From: DASSQJ01 sp963730165
GTDB lineage: Bacteria; Actinomycetota; Actinomycetes; Actinomycetales; Dermatophilaceae
DNA: 64,000 nt
Assembly: GCA_963730165.1 (NCBI GenBank)
Contig: CAVSQS010000003.1
Coordinates: forward strand, 124,001 to 188,000
Reading direction: 5' to 3'
Made by a program: the position numbers and the translations under genes. Below, piece by piece: positions 35,728-44,741 of the stretch. Position 1 is the stretch's first letter. Each line of letters opens with the position of its first letter. The notes under the pieces were generated by a model. The model did no database searches. It was not told the origin of the DNA and worked only from the letters and a program-made list of their open reading frames with translations.

Positions 35728-37863
35728 TCAGCCGTCGACGGCGAGGGCGAACGGCAGGACCTCGGCGGCGCCGGCGAGACGGAGCGCGCGGCCGGCGACC
35801 GTCAGGGTCCAGCGCGAGGACACGACGTCGTCGACGAGCAGGACCGGCCCCCGCCCGGCGGCGAGCGCCGACGCCAGGTCGGGGCCGACGGCGAGGCGCT
35901 CCCACACCCCGGCGAGGCGGTAGGCGCTGTTGCCGCCCATCTCGCCCGTCGGCCCCCCGTTCGCGACCTCGAGCCCACCGAGCAGGGGGAGGCGTCCGAT
36001 CTCGGCGAGGCCGGCGGCCAGGGAGCCCACGAGCTGCGGGTGAGAGCGCGACGGCATCGCGACGATGCCGACCGGTCGCTCGGCCCATCCCCACTCGGCG
36101 AGCACCGGCACGCAGGCCCGGAGCAGGTCGGGCGCGGCGGGGGCGTCCTCACGGAGGACGTCGCGGAGCCGCTGCCCCCAGCCCAGGTCCGAGAGTCGCG
36201 CCAGTGCGCGCCCCGGCAGGAGGGACTCCTCTGCGGGGATGCGACCCTTCACCGGGACCCCGACGCGGTCCATGCCCGTGGGCCACTGGGCGCGGGGGTC
36301 GAGGGTGACCCCCACCCTGTCCAGCCGCTCCCGGGCCGCCCCGACGACGCGGTCGGGGACCTCCGTGGGGTACCAGGGCCCCGCACACCCGTCGCAGCGC
36401 CCGCACGGCCGCGCGGACGCGTCGTCGAGGGTCTCCTGGAGGAACGCCATGCGGCAGCCGTCGGTCCGCTCGTACTCGACCATGAGCTGCTGCTCGGCCG
36501 CGCGGGCCGCCGCGACTCGGTCGTAGCGCTCGGCGTCGTACTCCCACGGGACGCCGGTCGAGACCCACCCGCCGGACACCCGCTGGACGGCACCGTCGAC
36601 GTCGAGCACCTTGAGCAGCAGCTCGAGCCGCGTGCGGCGCACGTCGACGGCCGTCTCGAGCGCGGCCGTCGACAAGGGACGCCCGGCCTCGGCCAGCGCT
36701 CGCAGCACGGTGCCGGCCTGCTCCTCGCGGGGCATCGAGACGGAGGCGAAGTACCGCCAGATGTCGCGGTCCTCGGGCCCGGGCAGCAGCAGCACGTCGG
36801 CCCGCTCGGTGGCGCGACCGGCACGGCCGACCTGCTGGTAGTACGCCACCGGACTGCTCGGCGCGCCGAGGTGCACGACGAAACCGAGGTCGGGCTTGTC
36901 GAAGCCCATGCCGAGCGCGGAGGTGGCGACGAGCGCCTTGACCTCATTGCGGCGCAGCCCCTGCTCGAGCCGCTCGCGGTCGGCCGGGTCGGTGCGTCCG
37001 GTGTACGACGCGACGGCGTGCCCGGCGTCGGCGAGGGCCGCGGCGACGTCCTCGGCCGCGGCGACGGTGAGCGTGTAGACGATGCCGGAGCCGGGCAGCG
37101 AGTCGAGGTGGGCGACGAGCCAGCCGAGGCGCTGCTCCGGAGACATCGAGCGCAGCACGCCGAGCCGGAGGGAGTCCCGGGCCAGCCCGCCCCGCACCGT
37201 GAGCACCGGCCGGCCCCCGACGGCGAGCTGCTCCTCGACGTCGTGGACGACCCGGGCGTTCGCGGTCGCCGTCGTCGCGAGCACCGGGACGTCGGGCGCC
37301 AGCCCCGCCAGCAGGTCGCGGATGCGGCGGTAGTCGGGTCGGAAGTCGTGGCCCCAGTCGCTGACGCAGTGCGCCTCGTCGACGACGAGCAGCCCGCAGC
37401 GCCGCGCGAGGTCGGGCAGCTGCTCGTCGCGGAAGCGCGGGTTGTTGAGCCGTTCGGGGCTGACGAGGAGCACGTCGACGGCGTCCTGCGCCAACGCGGC
37501 ACGCACGTCGTCCCACTCCTGGGCGTTCGCCGAGTTCATCGTCACGGCACGGATGCCGGCCCGCTCGGCCGCGGCGATCTGGTCACGCATCAGCGCGAGC
37601 AACGGGCTGATGATGACGCTCGGTCCGGCCCCCTCGGCACGACGCAGCGCAGTGGCCACGAAGTACACCGCGGACTTGCCCCACCCGGTGCGCTGCACGA
37701 CGAGCACGCGGGAGCGCTCGGCGACCAGCGCCGAGATCGCCTCCAGCTGGCCGTCGCGGAAGTCGGCGTCCTCCCGGCCGACCAGACGTCCCAGGGCCGA
37801 GCGAGCCGCGTGCGCGAGCGCAGGCGGAGGAGGAGCAGGTACGGCATCGGTCGGTGTCGTCAT
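35728..37863 (-). CDS. recQ: RecQ-family DNA helicase with C-terminal phosphoribosyltransferase-like domain
   Basis: A 711-residue superfamily 2 helicase that unwinds DNA with 3' to 5' polarity. Motif I is QRTGWGKS near residue 57, motif II VVDEAHCVSDWGHDF near residue 160, and GRAGRATERADVLL is motif VI. The zinc subdomain Cys set is in GCRMAFLQ and PCGRCDGC around residues 470-490. Instead of a standard HRDC domain, the last 150 residues look like a PRTase: VLLVDDVVSSRWTLT near residue 672 mimics the PRPP-binding loop (usually DDVVTTGAT), with a GNSAYR-type stretch before it. ATG 37863 begins the family N-terminus. Whether the second domain is active or just binds a nucleotide is open. Confidence 0.85.
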   Translation of the reverse strand: MTTPTDAVPAPPPPALAHAARSALGRLVGREDADFRDGQLEAISALVAERSRVLVVQRTGWGKSAVYFVATALRRAEGAGPSVIISPLLALMRDQIAAAERAGIRAVTMNSANAQEWDDVRAALAQDAVDVLLVSPERLNNPRFRDEQLPDLARRCGLLVVDEAHCVSDWGHDFRPDYRRIRDLLAGLAPDVPVLATTATANARVVHDVEEQLAVGGRPVLTVRGGLARDSLRLGVLRSMSPEQRLGWLVAHLDSLPGSGIVYTLTVAAAEDVAAALADAGHAVASYTGRTDPADRERLEQGLRRNEVKALVATSALGMGFDKPDLGFVVHLGAPSSPVAYYQQVGRAGRATERADVLLLPGPEDRDIWRYFASVSMPREEQAGTVLRALAEAGRPLSTAALETAVDVRRTRLELLLKVLDVDGAVQRVSGGWVSTGVPWEYDAERYDRVAAARAAEQQLMVEYERTDGCRMAFLQETLDDASARPCGRCDGCAGPWYPTEVPDRVVGAARERLDRVGVTLDPRAQWPTGMDRVGVPVKGRIPAEESLLPGRALARLSDLGWGQRLRDVLREDAPAAPDLLRACVPVLAEWGWAERPVGIVAMPSRSHPQLVGSLAAGLAEIGRLPLLGGLEVANGGPTGEMGGNSAYRLAGVWERLAVGPDLASALAAGRGPVLLVDDVVSSRWTLTVAGRALRLAGAAEVLPFALAVDG

Positions 37864-37969
37864 GGTCGTCCCACCGTAGGCTGCCGCGGGGACACCTCCG
37901 GGCCCGGGCCGGTGCGGCCGCTGGCCCAGGTGAGGACGACCGGGGCCCTCCCGCAGGTGGATCCCGACC

Positions 37970-39361
37970 TCACCCCGAGGTCCACCCGCCCGGATCCACC
38001 CCGCCCGGCACGTCGCCCTCGGGGTCGTACGGGCTGCGGGTGAAGCGGAACGAGGCCAGGTCGAGGTGGGAGACCGAGCCGTCGGCCCGGCGGACGACCC
38101 GCAGCGGCTCACCGGTGTGGTACCCGTCGAGCCCCACCCACTCGTCGGCGCCGACCCGCTGGAAGCGAGACCCCCGCGCCGTCCCCGGCTCTCCGAGGAC
38201 CAGGTGCTCGCCGCGCACGGTGGCCGTCGACGTCGAGGGCCCCCAGTGCCAGGTCCCGACGAGCTCGAGCAGCCCGGCGTCCCCGGCGGCCGACCAGGGC
38301 TCGACCGGCGCGGGCTCGGCCCGGGCGAGGGAGCGGAGCAGGTCCTGGGCCAGCCCACGCATCACCGTGGTCGAGGTCGTGTTGGCCATCGTCACGACAC
38401 CGTCGCCGGCGGCCGCCCCGGGGAGGGAGTCGTCGCCCTCGCTCAGCCGCACCCGCAGCCCCGCGAGGAAGCCCGGCATCGACCCGCCGTGTCCGGCGAA
38501 CCGGGCGCCGTCGACGTTCCACACCTGCCACCCGAGGCCGTGCGCCCCCGTCCACGCCTGCCCGGGCTCGTCGACGACGTGGTGCGGCTCGACCATCTCG
38601 GCGAGCGTCCCGGGAGTGAGCAGCCCCGCGGTGTCGCCGCCGAGGAAGGCCGCCCAGCGGGAGAGGTCGGGGACGGTGCTCCAGAGCTGACCGGCCGGGG
38701 CCATCGCGCCGGCATCGTGCTCGGGCTCGGGCAGGAGGAGGTCGGCGAACGGATGGACCGCGAGCCCCGGTGCGGCACGCCCCTCCGGCCGCGTCGTCGT
38801 GCGGGTCATCCCCAGCGGCTTGAGCAGGTCCTCGTGGACCACGTCGAACCAGCTGCGGCCGTGGTGCACCTCGAGCAGCCGCCCGAGGGCCCCGTAGCCG
38901 ACGTTGGAGTAGTGGAAACGGCGGCCGGCCCGGAACCGCTGGCCCACGGGGGAGCCGGCGAGCGTCGCCCAGTCGCCGCCGGGGGTCCGCTCCCACCACG
39001 GACCGCCCGTCTCGGCCTGGACTCCCGCGGCGTGCGAGAGCAGCTGCTCGATCGTCACGGCGTCCAGGGCCGACCCGGGCACGTGCTCGCCGAACCGGTC
39101 GGTGAGCTCGAGCCGCCCGGCGTCGCGCAGCCGGAGGACGCACACCGCGACGAAGGTCTTGGTGATCGACCCCATCCGGTACTGCGTGTCGTCGTCGGTG
39201 GGGCGGCCGCCGCTGCGCCCGTCGACGGTCCCCGCCGCACCGCTCCAGACGAGCCGGCCGCCACGGACGAGCCCGGCGACGAGCGAGGGGACCCGGCCCT
39301 CCCGCTGGGCACGGGCCAGGGCGTGGTCGAGGCGGACGGCGGTCTCGGGCAGCACGGTCAC
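37970..39361 (-). CDS. Serine hydrolase, class C beta-lactamase/esterase family
   Basis: A 463-residue penicillin-binding-protein-like hydrolase. The catalytic S-x-x-K is SITK in MGSITKTFVAV (near residue 64), the Tyr motif is YSNVGYG, and HGGSMPGF takes the KTG role. No signal peptide is evident, so it is probably cytoplasmic and acts as an esterase or peptidase. Length and a C-terminal DUF3471-like beta domain (GLDGYHTGEPLRVVRRADG) suit the EstB/LipP-like group. GTG 39361 is 6 nt after TAGGGT, so leaderless. Neighbours are RecQ (106 nt away, same strand) and a divergent thioesterase. In M. tuberculosis, LipP, of this family, lies in the same region as I recall. Confidence 0.82.
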   Translation of the reverse strand: MTVLPETAVRLDHALARAQREGRVPSLVAGLVRGGRLVWSGAAGTVDGRSGGRPTDDDTQYRMGSITKTFVAVCVLRLRDAGRLELTDRFGEHVPGSALDAVTIEQLLSHAAGVQAETGGPWWERTPGGDWATLAGSPVGQRFRAGRRFHYSNVGYGALGRLLEVHHGRSWFDVVHEDLLKPLGMTRTTTRPEGRAAPGLAVHPFADLLLPEPEHDAGAMAPAGQLWSTVPDLSRWAAFLGGDTAGLLTPGTLAEMVEPHHVVDEPGQAWTGAHGLGWQVWNVDGARFAGHGGSMPGFLAGLRVRLSEGDDSLPGAAAGDGVVTMANTTSTTVMRGLAQDLLRSLARAEPAPVEPWSAAGDAGLLELVGTWHWGPSTSTATVRGEHLVLGEPGTARGSRFQRVGADEWVGLDGYHTGEPLRVVRRADGSVSHLDLASFRFTRSPYDPEGDVPGGVDPGGWTSG

Positions 39362-39367
39362 GGCCTC

Positions 39368-39373
39368 ACCCTA
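39368..39373 (-). promoter_or_regulatory. -10 element TAGGGT of a leaderless promoter
   Basis: On the minus strand TAGGGT is followed by 6 nt and GTG 39361 of the serine hydrolase. No ribosome binding site is present. Confidence 0.55.
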
Positions 39374-39520
39374 GGGCCGTGCCGTGCGATCGGGCCCGGC
39401 CCCGCCGGGCGTGCGGACCACGCCGCAGTGGACGCGGTGATCACGACGCCTGCTGCGGCGTGGCCGGGTCTCGGGCGGCCCTCCCGCGAGAGCACGCGGG
39501 CGGCTGGGAGGATGGGCGGC

Positions 39521-39967
39521 ATGACCCGCCCCTACGTCGTCGAGGTCCCGCTGCGCTGGTCCGACATGGACGCCTACGGCCACGTCAACAACGTCCAGTT
39601 CCTCCGGCTCCTCGAGGATGCCCGGGTCGTCGGGTTGCGGGAGTGGATGGTCGACGGGCCCTCGATGCTCGAGGAGGGGATCGTCGTGACCCGGCACGCC
39701 ATCGAGTACCGCGCCCCGCTGACCTACCGCCCCGCGCCGGTCGAGGTCGACATGTGGGTCACCCGGCTCCACGGCGCCGGCTTCGACCTCGGCTACGTCG
39801 TCCGTGACCCGGCGGGGGTGGGCGAACGGGTCTACGCGGTCGCCGAGACGGGGCTCGCGCTGTACGACTTCGTGACCGCCCGCCCGCGACGGCTCGAGCC
39901 GGGGGCGCGCGCCGCCCTCGAGCCGCACCGGGGCGAGGCGGTCGGCTTCCGGTGGGCCGGTCGGTGA
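39521..39967 (+). CDS. Hot-dog fold acyl-CoA thioesterase (4HBT/YbgC-like)
   Basis: A 148-residue single hot-dog thioesterase. The N-terminal VPLRWSDMDAYGHVNNVQFLRLLEDAR holds the catalytic Asp and HVNN motif of the 4HBT group (split here before QFL). It cleaves acyl-CoA or hydroxybenzoyl-CoA-like esters. ATG 39521 has GGGAGG 9 nt upstream; an in-frame ATG 9 nt earlier is possible. The last codons overlap the next gene by 4 nt, so the two are coupled. As I recall, the mycobacterial region has the same thioesterase and unknown pair after the ssb/ettA genes. Confidence 0.87.
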   Translation: MTRPYVVEVPLRWSDMDAYGHVNNVQFLRLLEDARVVGLREWMVDGPSMLEEGIVVTRHAIEYRAPLTYRPAPVEVDMWVTRLHGAGFDLGYVVRDPAGVGERVYAVAETGLALYDFVTARPRRLEPGARAALEPHRGEAVGFRWAGR

Positions 39968-40596
39968 GCGCGCCACCGGTGTCCGTGCTGCGGCTCGCCG
40001 ACGCCGCGGCCCTCTCGGACCTGGGGCGCTTCGCGGCCCGGGCCAGGTCGCTCGACGCCGACGGGGCGATGCGGCTGCAGGCGGCCGGGGGAGTCCTCGC
40101 GGCCTGGGTCGGGGTGCTCCCGGGGCAGGGCATCCTCGGGAAGGGGACCGTGCTCGGGCTGCGCACCTTCGCCCTGGCGGAGGCGGCCGAGTGCGACGTC
40201 GTCGTCCCGCTCGGCGCGGTGACCGACCGGACGGCGCGCCCGACGGGGACCGGGGACCTGCGCGTGCCCCCGACCCGAGCGCTCGCGACGTGGTCGGCGA
40301 TCACCCCACCCCGCTCGGACTGGGATCCGGTCGGCGAGGTGGCGGCCGACTCCCTCGCCGCCGCGGCACGCCAGGGCATCGAGCAGATCGCCGGGGCCGT
40401 CCGTGAGCGGGGAGCGGCCGCCGGGTTCGTCCGCGACCGGGTGTGGCAGCAGGAGCTCGCACCGCACGTGCGGGCCGGCGGGGCCTTCGCCGCGCACTCC
40501 CTCGGGTTTCTCCGCCCGGGTTCGGTCGTCGCGGTGCTGCGGTCGGGCAGCTGGACCCGGCTCACCGCGGTCGGCGGTCACGTCGTGATGCGCTGA
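39964..40596 (+). CDS. Conserved hypothetical protein coupled to a thioesterase
   Basis: A 210-residue soluble protein I do not recognise. It starts at GTG 39964, overlapping the thioesterase stop as GTGA. It is alpha/beta in character, without signal peptide, membrane helix or metal motif. VLRLADAAALSDLGRFAARARSLD begins it (split here), followed by AAWVGVLPGQGILGKGTVLGLR, WSAITPPRSDW near residue 117, and a C-terminal half that is more helical. Its 3' end overlaps the convergent MFS gene by 19 bp. Steady pairing with the thioesterase suggests a related substrate or regulation; this is inference. Confidence 0.7.
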   Translation: MSAPPVSVLRLADAAALSDLGRFAARARSLDADGAMRLQAAGGVLAAWVGVLPGQGILGKGTVLGLRTFALAEAAECDVVVPLGAVTDRTARPTGTGDLRVPPTRALATWSAITPPRSDWDPVGEVAADSLAAAARQGIEQIAGAVRERGAAAGFVRDRVWQQELAPHVRAGGAFAAHSLGFLRPGSVVAVLRSGSWTRLTAVGGHVVMR

Positions 40597-42008
40597 GCCT
40601 GCCCGGCCTCGACGGTCCGGCGGCCCATGATGCGCTGGCCGGCGGGGACGGCCACCGCGGCGACCACGGCCAGGCCGAGGAAGATCCGGCCGAACAACGG
40701 GTTGTCCCGGCCCGGCTGGTGGAAGGCCGCGAACACGGCCGTCGTCGCGGCGATGCCGAGCACGCTGCCGAGGACGTCGGAGAGCTGCAGCGCCGACGAG
40801 GCCTCGCCGTGCTGCTCCATCGGGCTGAGCTCGAGGGCGAGCACCGTCGTCGTCGTGACGCCGGTACCCATCGCCAACCCGGCGAGCAGCATCGCGAAGA
40901 CGCTCAGCCAGCCGGGCACGTTGAGCCACGCGATGAGGGAGAGGGCGAGCAGGCCGGTCGTGAGGAGGACCGCGCCCACCTCGATGAGGCGGTGGCGGGG
41001 CAGGTGCAGGCGGTCGGTGCCCTGGTACCACGCGCCGGCCGCCCACCCGATCGCGCCGACGGCCAGGACGAGGCCGGCCACCTGGAGGCCCGCGTGGCGC
41101 TGCCCGACGAGGAAGAGGGGGACGTAGGTGATGCCCCCATAGAAGGCGGCGCAGAACAGGGCCCGGGCGAGGACCACCGAGGGCAGGCCGGGCGCCATGA
41201 CCCACGTGCCGCGCGGGACGAGCAGCGGCGCGACGGCGACGACGCCGACGAGCCCGACCACGGCGACCACCGTCTTCGGTGACCAGGTGAGCACGAGCTC
41301 GTGCGTGCCGTACTGCAGCGCGCCCGCGGCGAGCGCGATCCCGACCCCGGCCCAGGCCGCGCGGACGTGGGCTGCGTGGTCGCGGAGACCGGCGGCCACC
41401 CGCAGGTGTGAGGTGTCGACCCGGCGCTGCGCGTGGAGGAGCACGCCCATCGTGGAGACGACGGGCACGACGACGACCCAGAACACCCATCGCCACGAGG
41501 CGTGCTGGGTCAGGGCGGCGGAGATCGGCGGGCCGAGCAGCGAGGGGAGCACCCAGGCCGCCGAGATGTAGGTGAACAGCCTCGGTCGCACCGCCTCCGG
41601 GTAGACCCGGCCGGCGATGACGTAGAGCATGACGACGAGGAGCCCGCCACCGAGCCCGGTGAGCGCCCGTCCGACGAGGAACACCCCGAGGCTGTTCGCG
41701 AAGCCGCACGTCGCCGCGCCGCCGGCGAGGAGCAGCTGCCCGACGACGGTCCCCGGGAGCGGCCCGGAGCGGTCGGTCCAGACGCCGGCGAGGACGATGC
41801 CGAGCAGCTGGGCGGTGAGCATGACGGAGAAGGCGAAGCCGTAGGAGCGCACGGCGTCGAGGTCGCGAGCGACCGCCGGCATCGCCGTCGAGACCGCCAT
41901 CGACTCGAACGCGACGATGGTGACGAGCGCGAGGATGGCGAGCGTCACCTCGAGGTACGGCCGGCTGAGCGGTCCCCCCGTGGGCGTCGTCGTCGTGTCG
42001 TCGGGCAT
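40578..42008 (-). CDS. Major facilitator superfamily transporter
   Basis: A 476-residue protein with about 14 hydrophobic segments. MVTIVAFESMAVSTAMPAVARDL-like sequence in helix 1 (VAFESMAVSTAMPAV), the A-motif-like TDRSGPLPGTVVGQ and a C-motif GPPISAAL point to the DHA2-like exporters, though the N-motif is less typical. ATG 42008 lies 7 nt after TAGAGT on the minus strand, giving a leaderless message; an upstream GTG is less likely. It lies 10 nt after the glycerophosphodiesterase on the same strand and ends within the convergent unknown gene. Substrate unknown. Confidence 0.82.
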   Translation of the reverse strand: MPDDTTTTPTGGPLSRPYLEVTLAILALVTIVAFESMAVSTAMPAVARDLDAVRSYGFAFSVMLTAQLLGIVLAGVWTDRSGPLPGTVVGQLLLAGGAATCGFANSLGVFLVGRALTGLGGGLLVVMLYVIAGRVYPEAVRPRLFTYISAAWVLPSLLGPPISAALTQHASWRWVFWVVVVPVVSTMGVLLHAQRRVDTSHLRVAAGLRDHAAHVRAAWAGVGIALAAGALQYGTHELVLTWSPKTVVAVVGLVGVVAVAPLLVPRGTWVMAPGLPSVVLARALFCAAFYGGITYVPLFLVGQRHAGLQVAGLVLAVGAIGWAAGAWYQGTDRLHLPRHRLIEVGAVLLTTGLLALSLIAWLNVPGWLSVFAMLLAGLAMGTGVTTTTVLALELSPMEQHGEASSALQLSDVLGSVLGIAATTAVFAAFHQPGRDNPLFGRIFLGLAVVAAVAVPAGQRIMGRRTVEAGQAQRITT

Positions 42009-42015
42009 CCGCACC

Positions 42016-42021
42016 ACTCTA
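42016..42021 (-). promoter_or_regulatory. -10 element TAGAGT of a leaderless promoter
   Basis: On the minus strand TAGAGT is followed by 7 nt and ATG 42008 of the MFS transporter. It overlaps the stop of the glycerophosphodiesterase gene, so the MFS gene may be read separately from the genes before it. Confidence 0.5.
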
Positions 42022-42837
42022 GGACGCCGGGGCCCCCGGGAGGGGCGTCCCCCGGTCGGCGAGGACGTCGCGCAGGACGTCGATGCGGTCGGTGACGATC
42101 CCGTCCGCCCCGAGCTCGAGCAGGCGCTCCATCTCCGTGGCGTCCTCCCGGGACCACGCGTGGAACCACACGTGGACGTGCTTCCCCAGGCCGTGCGCGC
42201 GCTCGACCAGCCCGGGCGTGACGAGCGTGATCGTCCGCCCCGCGACCCGGTGGCGGGCCGGGATCTGCAGGACCGGGGCGGGGGTGTGGAGCAGCCGGCT
42301 CAGGGCGGTCGGGGTGAATCGCAGCAGCGCCGTCCCGACCTGACCGGCAGCCGTCGCGACCCCCGGCCCGAGGGCCTGGCGGGCAGCGCGCAGCCGCCGT
42401 TCCGAGAAGGAGCCGATGCACACGCGGTCGGCCGCACCCAGCCGGGCGATCTCGCGGATGGTCGGCTCGAGCGCGCTGTCGGCCTTGATGTCGATGTTGA
42501 CGCGGACGTCGGGCCACTCCTCGAGGACGTCGGAGAGGAGGGGCACCGACTCACCGCCCCCGACCCGCGCCTCCCGCACGACGGCCCACGGCAGGGCGGC
42601 GATCGGCCCGCGGACGTCGGTGACTCGGTCGAGGACGGCGTCGTGGAAGGCGACGACCCGGCCGTCACGGGTGGCGTGGACGTCGGTCTCGAGGTAGCGG
42701 TAGCCCATCTCGACCGCCCGCCGGAAGGCGGCCATGGTGTTCTCCAGGCCGAGGTTCGGGGCGTACGCGGCCCCACCCCGGTGGGCGAGCGCGAGCGGCG
42801 TCGGGTCGGAGAGGTAGGCGAAGTCTCCCGCTCGCAC
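42019..42837 (-). CDS. Glycerophosphodiester phosphodiesterase
   Basis: A 272-residue TIM-barrel GDPD that hydrolyses deacylated phospholipids to glycerol 3-phosphate and an alcohol. AHRGGAAYAPNLGLENTMAAF, split as AHRGG and LENT, gives the first catalytic His and Glu; YLETDVHATRDGRVVAFHD gives the E-x-D metal site and second His (about residues 50-68). No signal peptide is present, so it is cytoplasmic. GTG 42837 comes 1 nt after the alpha-glucosidase stop, so the two are co-transcribed. The pairing with an alpha-glucosidase could link teichoic-acid-like or glycerol-glucoside turnover; that is speculation. Confidence 0.88.
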   Translation of the reverse strand: MRAGDFAYLSDPTPLALAHRGGAAYAPNLGLENTMAAFRRAVEMGYRYLETDVHATRDGRVVAFHDAVLDRVTDVRGPIAALPWAVVREARVGGGESVPLLSDVLEEWPDVRVNIDIKADSALEPTIREIARLGAADRVCIGSFSERRLRAARQALGPGVATAAGQVGTALLRFTPTALSRLLHTPAPVLQIPARHRVAGRTITLVTPGLVERAHGLGKHVHVWFHAWSREDATEMERLLELGADGIVTDRIDVLRDVLADRGTPLPGAPAS

Positions 42838-42838
42838 G

Positions 42839-44671
42839 TCAGGCGTCCGTCGCCACCGGGAGCCGGACCCAGGCCGTCGTGTCCTGCGGCACGGCACCGT
42901 CGGCCGTGAGCGGTCCGGAGGCGATGACGACCTCGCCCCCGGGCAGGGGTACGGGGTCCGGGCCGGTGTTCGTGACCACGAGCAGGGTCCGGGCCCCGTC
43001 GCCGGCGAGGTTGCGGTAGGCGAGCACGGAGTCCGAGCACCGCTCGTCCCAGGCGAGGCCACCGTGGCCGAAGCGGTGGCGCCGGCGGTACTCGAGGAGG
43101 GTCCGGTAGAGCTCCAGCGTCGACCCCTCGACACCCGCCTGCTGGTCCACCGCGAGGTCTCCGTAGGCCTCCGGCTGCGGCAGCCAGGGCTCCCCGCCGG
43201 GGCCGAACCCGAAAGCGGGTGCGTCCTTGACCCATGGCATCGGCACCCGGCAGCCGTCGCGGCCGGTGACGGTGCCGTCGGTCCGGTGGAAGGTCGGGTC
43301 CTGGCGGCACCGGTCCGGCATCGTCGTGTGCTCGGGCAGGCCGAGCTCCTCGCCGTAGTACACGTAGGCACCGCCGGGGAGGCCGAGCATCATCGCCGTC
43401 GCGGCCCGCGCGCGCTTGAGCCCGAGCGCAGCATCGGGCTGGGGATCCTCGGACCGGATGCCGTTGGGGCGTGGGCGGGACTGGTCGAGCCCGAGCCGGG
43501 AGGCGTGCCGGACGACGTCGTGGTTGGAGAGAACCCACGTGGTCGGAGCCCCGACCTCGTCGTTGGTCCGCAGGGACGCCTCGACGACCGAGCGCAGCCG
43601 CGGGGCGTCCCAGTGGCAGTCGAGGAACTCGAAGTTGAACGCCTGGTGCATCTCGTCGCGGCGCACGTAGCGGGCGAGCCGGTCGAGCGGGTGGACCCAG
43701 GCCTCGGCGCAGAGGATGCGGTCGGGCTCCCCGTAGGAGTCCAGGACCTCGCGCCAGCCTCGGTAGATCTCGTGCACGCCCTCCTGGTCCCACATCGGCG
43801 AGGCGCCGGTCGCGTTGTGGTCGAGGAGGGTGGGGTGCTGTGACCCGCCGTCCGCGAGCTCGCCGACCCGGGCGGCGTCGCTGCCCACGCCCGTCGTGCC
43901 GTGGTCGGCGTCCACCTGGTCGTAGAGACCGACAGGTCCGTGCCAGTCGGGCAGGTCCGGCTTCTTGACCAGCCCGTGGGCGACGTCGACCCGGAACCCG
44001 TCCACGCCGCGGTCGACCCAGAACCGCAGGATCGAGTGGAACTCCTCGCGGACGTCGGCGTTGCGCCAGTTGAGGTCGGGCTGGGTGACGTCGAAGAGGT
44101 GGAGGTACCACTGCCCGGGCCGCCCGTCCGCCTCGGTGACCCGGGTCCACCCGCGGCCCCCGAACACCGAGGGCCAGTTGTTCGGGGGCTCGGACCCGTC
44201 CGTGCCCCTGCCGTCCCGGAAGATGTAGCGGTCGCGGGCCGGACTGCCCGGTGGCGAGGCGAGCGCCTCCTTGAACCAGCGGTGCTCACTGCTCGTGTGG
44301 TTGGGGACGATGTCGACGACCACCTTGAGCCCGAGCTCGTGGGCCGAGGCGATCATCGCGTCGGCGTCCGCCAGCGAGCCGAACAGGGGGTCGACGTCGC
44401 GGTAGGCGGCGACGTCGTAGCCCGCGTCGTTCATCGGGGAGACGTAGAAGGGGCTCAGCCAGATGGCGTCGACACCGAGGTCGCGCAGGTAGGGCAGGCG
44501 GGCGGTGACCCCCGGCAGGTCTCCGACGCCGTCGCCGTCGGAGTCGGCCCAGGAGCGGGGGTACACCTGGTAGATGACGGCGTCGCGCCACCACGGCGCG
44601 TCGGGGGAGTCGGGCAGGTGCACGGGCGTGCCGGGCTCGGTCGCTGTCGTCAGGGCGCTCACCGGCCTCAT
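42839..44671 (-). CDS. aglA: Alpha-glucosidase / oligo-1,6-glucosidase, GH13
   Basis: A 610-residue GH13 enzyme releasing glucose from alpha-glucosides. WWRDAVIYQVYPRSWADSDGDG opens the barrel (split here), DIVPNHTS is region I, VDGFRVDVAHG has the nucleophile Asp, ILCAEAWV the Glu and VLSNHDVVRH the third Asp. The insertion and length match GH13 subfamily alpha-glucosidases rather than trehalose synthase. ATG 44671 is used. It is the second gene after the haemoglobin gene on this strand, with a 70-nt gap and no evident promoter, and is followed by the GDPD gene within 1 nt. M. tuberculosis aglA occupies the same place beside glbO as I recall. Confidence 0.88.
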   Translation of the reverse strand: MRPVSALTTATEPGTPVHLPDSPDAPWWRDAVIYQVYPRSWADSDGDGVGDLPGVTARLPYLRDLGVDAIWLSPFYVSPMNDAGYDVAAYRDVDPLFGSLADADAMIASAHELGLKVVVDIVPNHTSSEHRWFKEALASPPGSPARDRYIFRDGRGTDGSEPPNNWPSVFGGRGWTRVTEADGRPGQWYLHLFDVTQPDLNWRNADVREEFHSILRFWVDRGVDGFRVDVAHGLVKKPDLPDWHGPVGLYDQVDADHGTTGVGSDAARVGELADGGSQHPTLLDHNATGASPMWDQEGVHEIYRGWREVLDSYGEPDRILCAEAWVHPLDRLARYVRRDEMHQAFNFEFLDCHWDAPRLRSVVEASLRTNDEVGAPTTWVLSNHDVVRHASRLGLDQSRPRPNGIRSEDPQPDAALGLKRARAATAMMLGLPGGAYVYYGEELGLPEHTTMPDRCRQDPTFHRTDGTVTGRDGCRVPMPWVKDAPAFGFGPGGEPWLPQPEAYGDLAVDQQAGVEGSTLELYRTLLEYRRRHRFGHGGLAWDERCSDSVLAYRNLAGDGARTLLVVTNTGPDPVPLPGGEVVIASGPLTADGAVPQDTTAWVRLPVATDA

Positions 44672-44741
44672 GTTTCCGCACGGACCGCGCCATGACGAAA
44701 CCCGCCTCGCATCGCGGTCGACCGGCGTTTGGTCGCACCCC

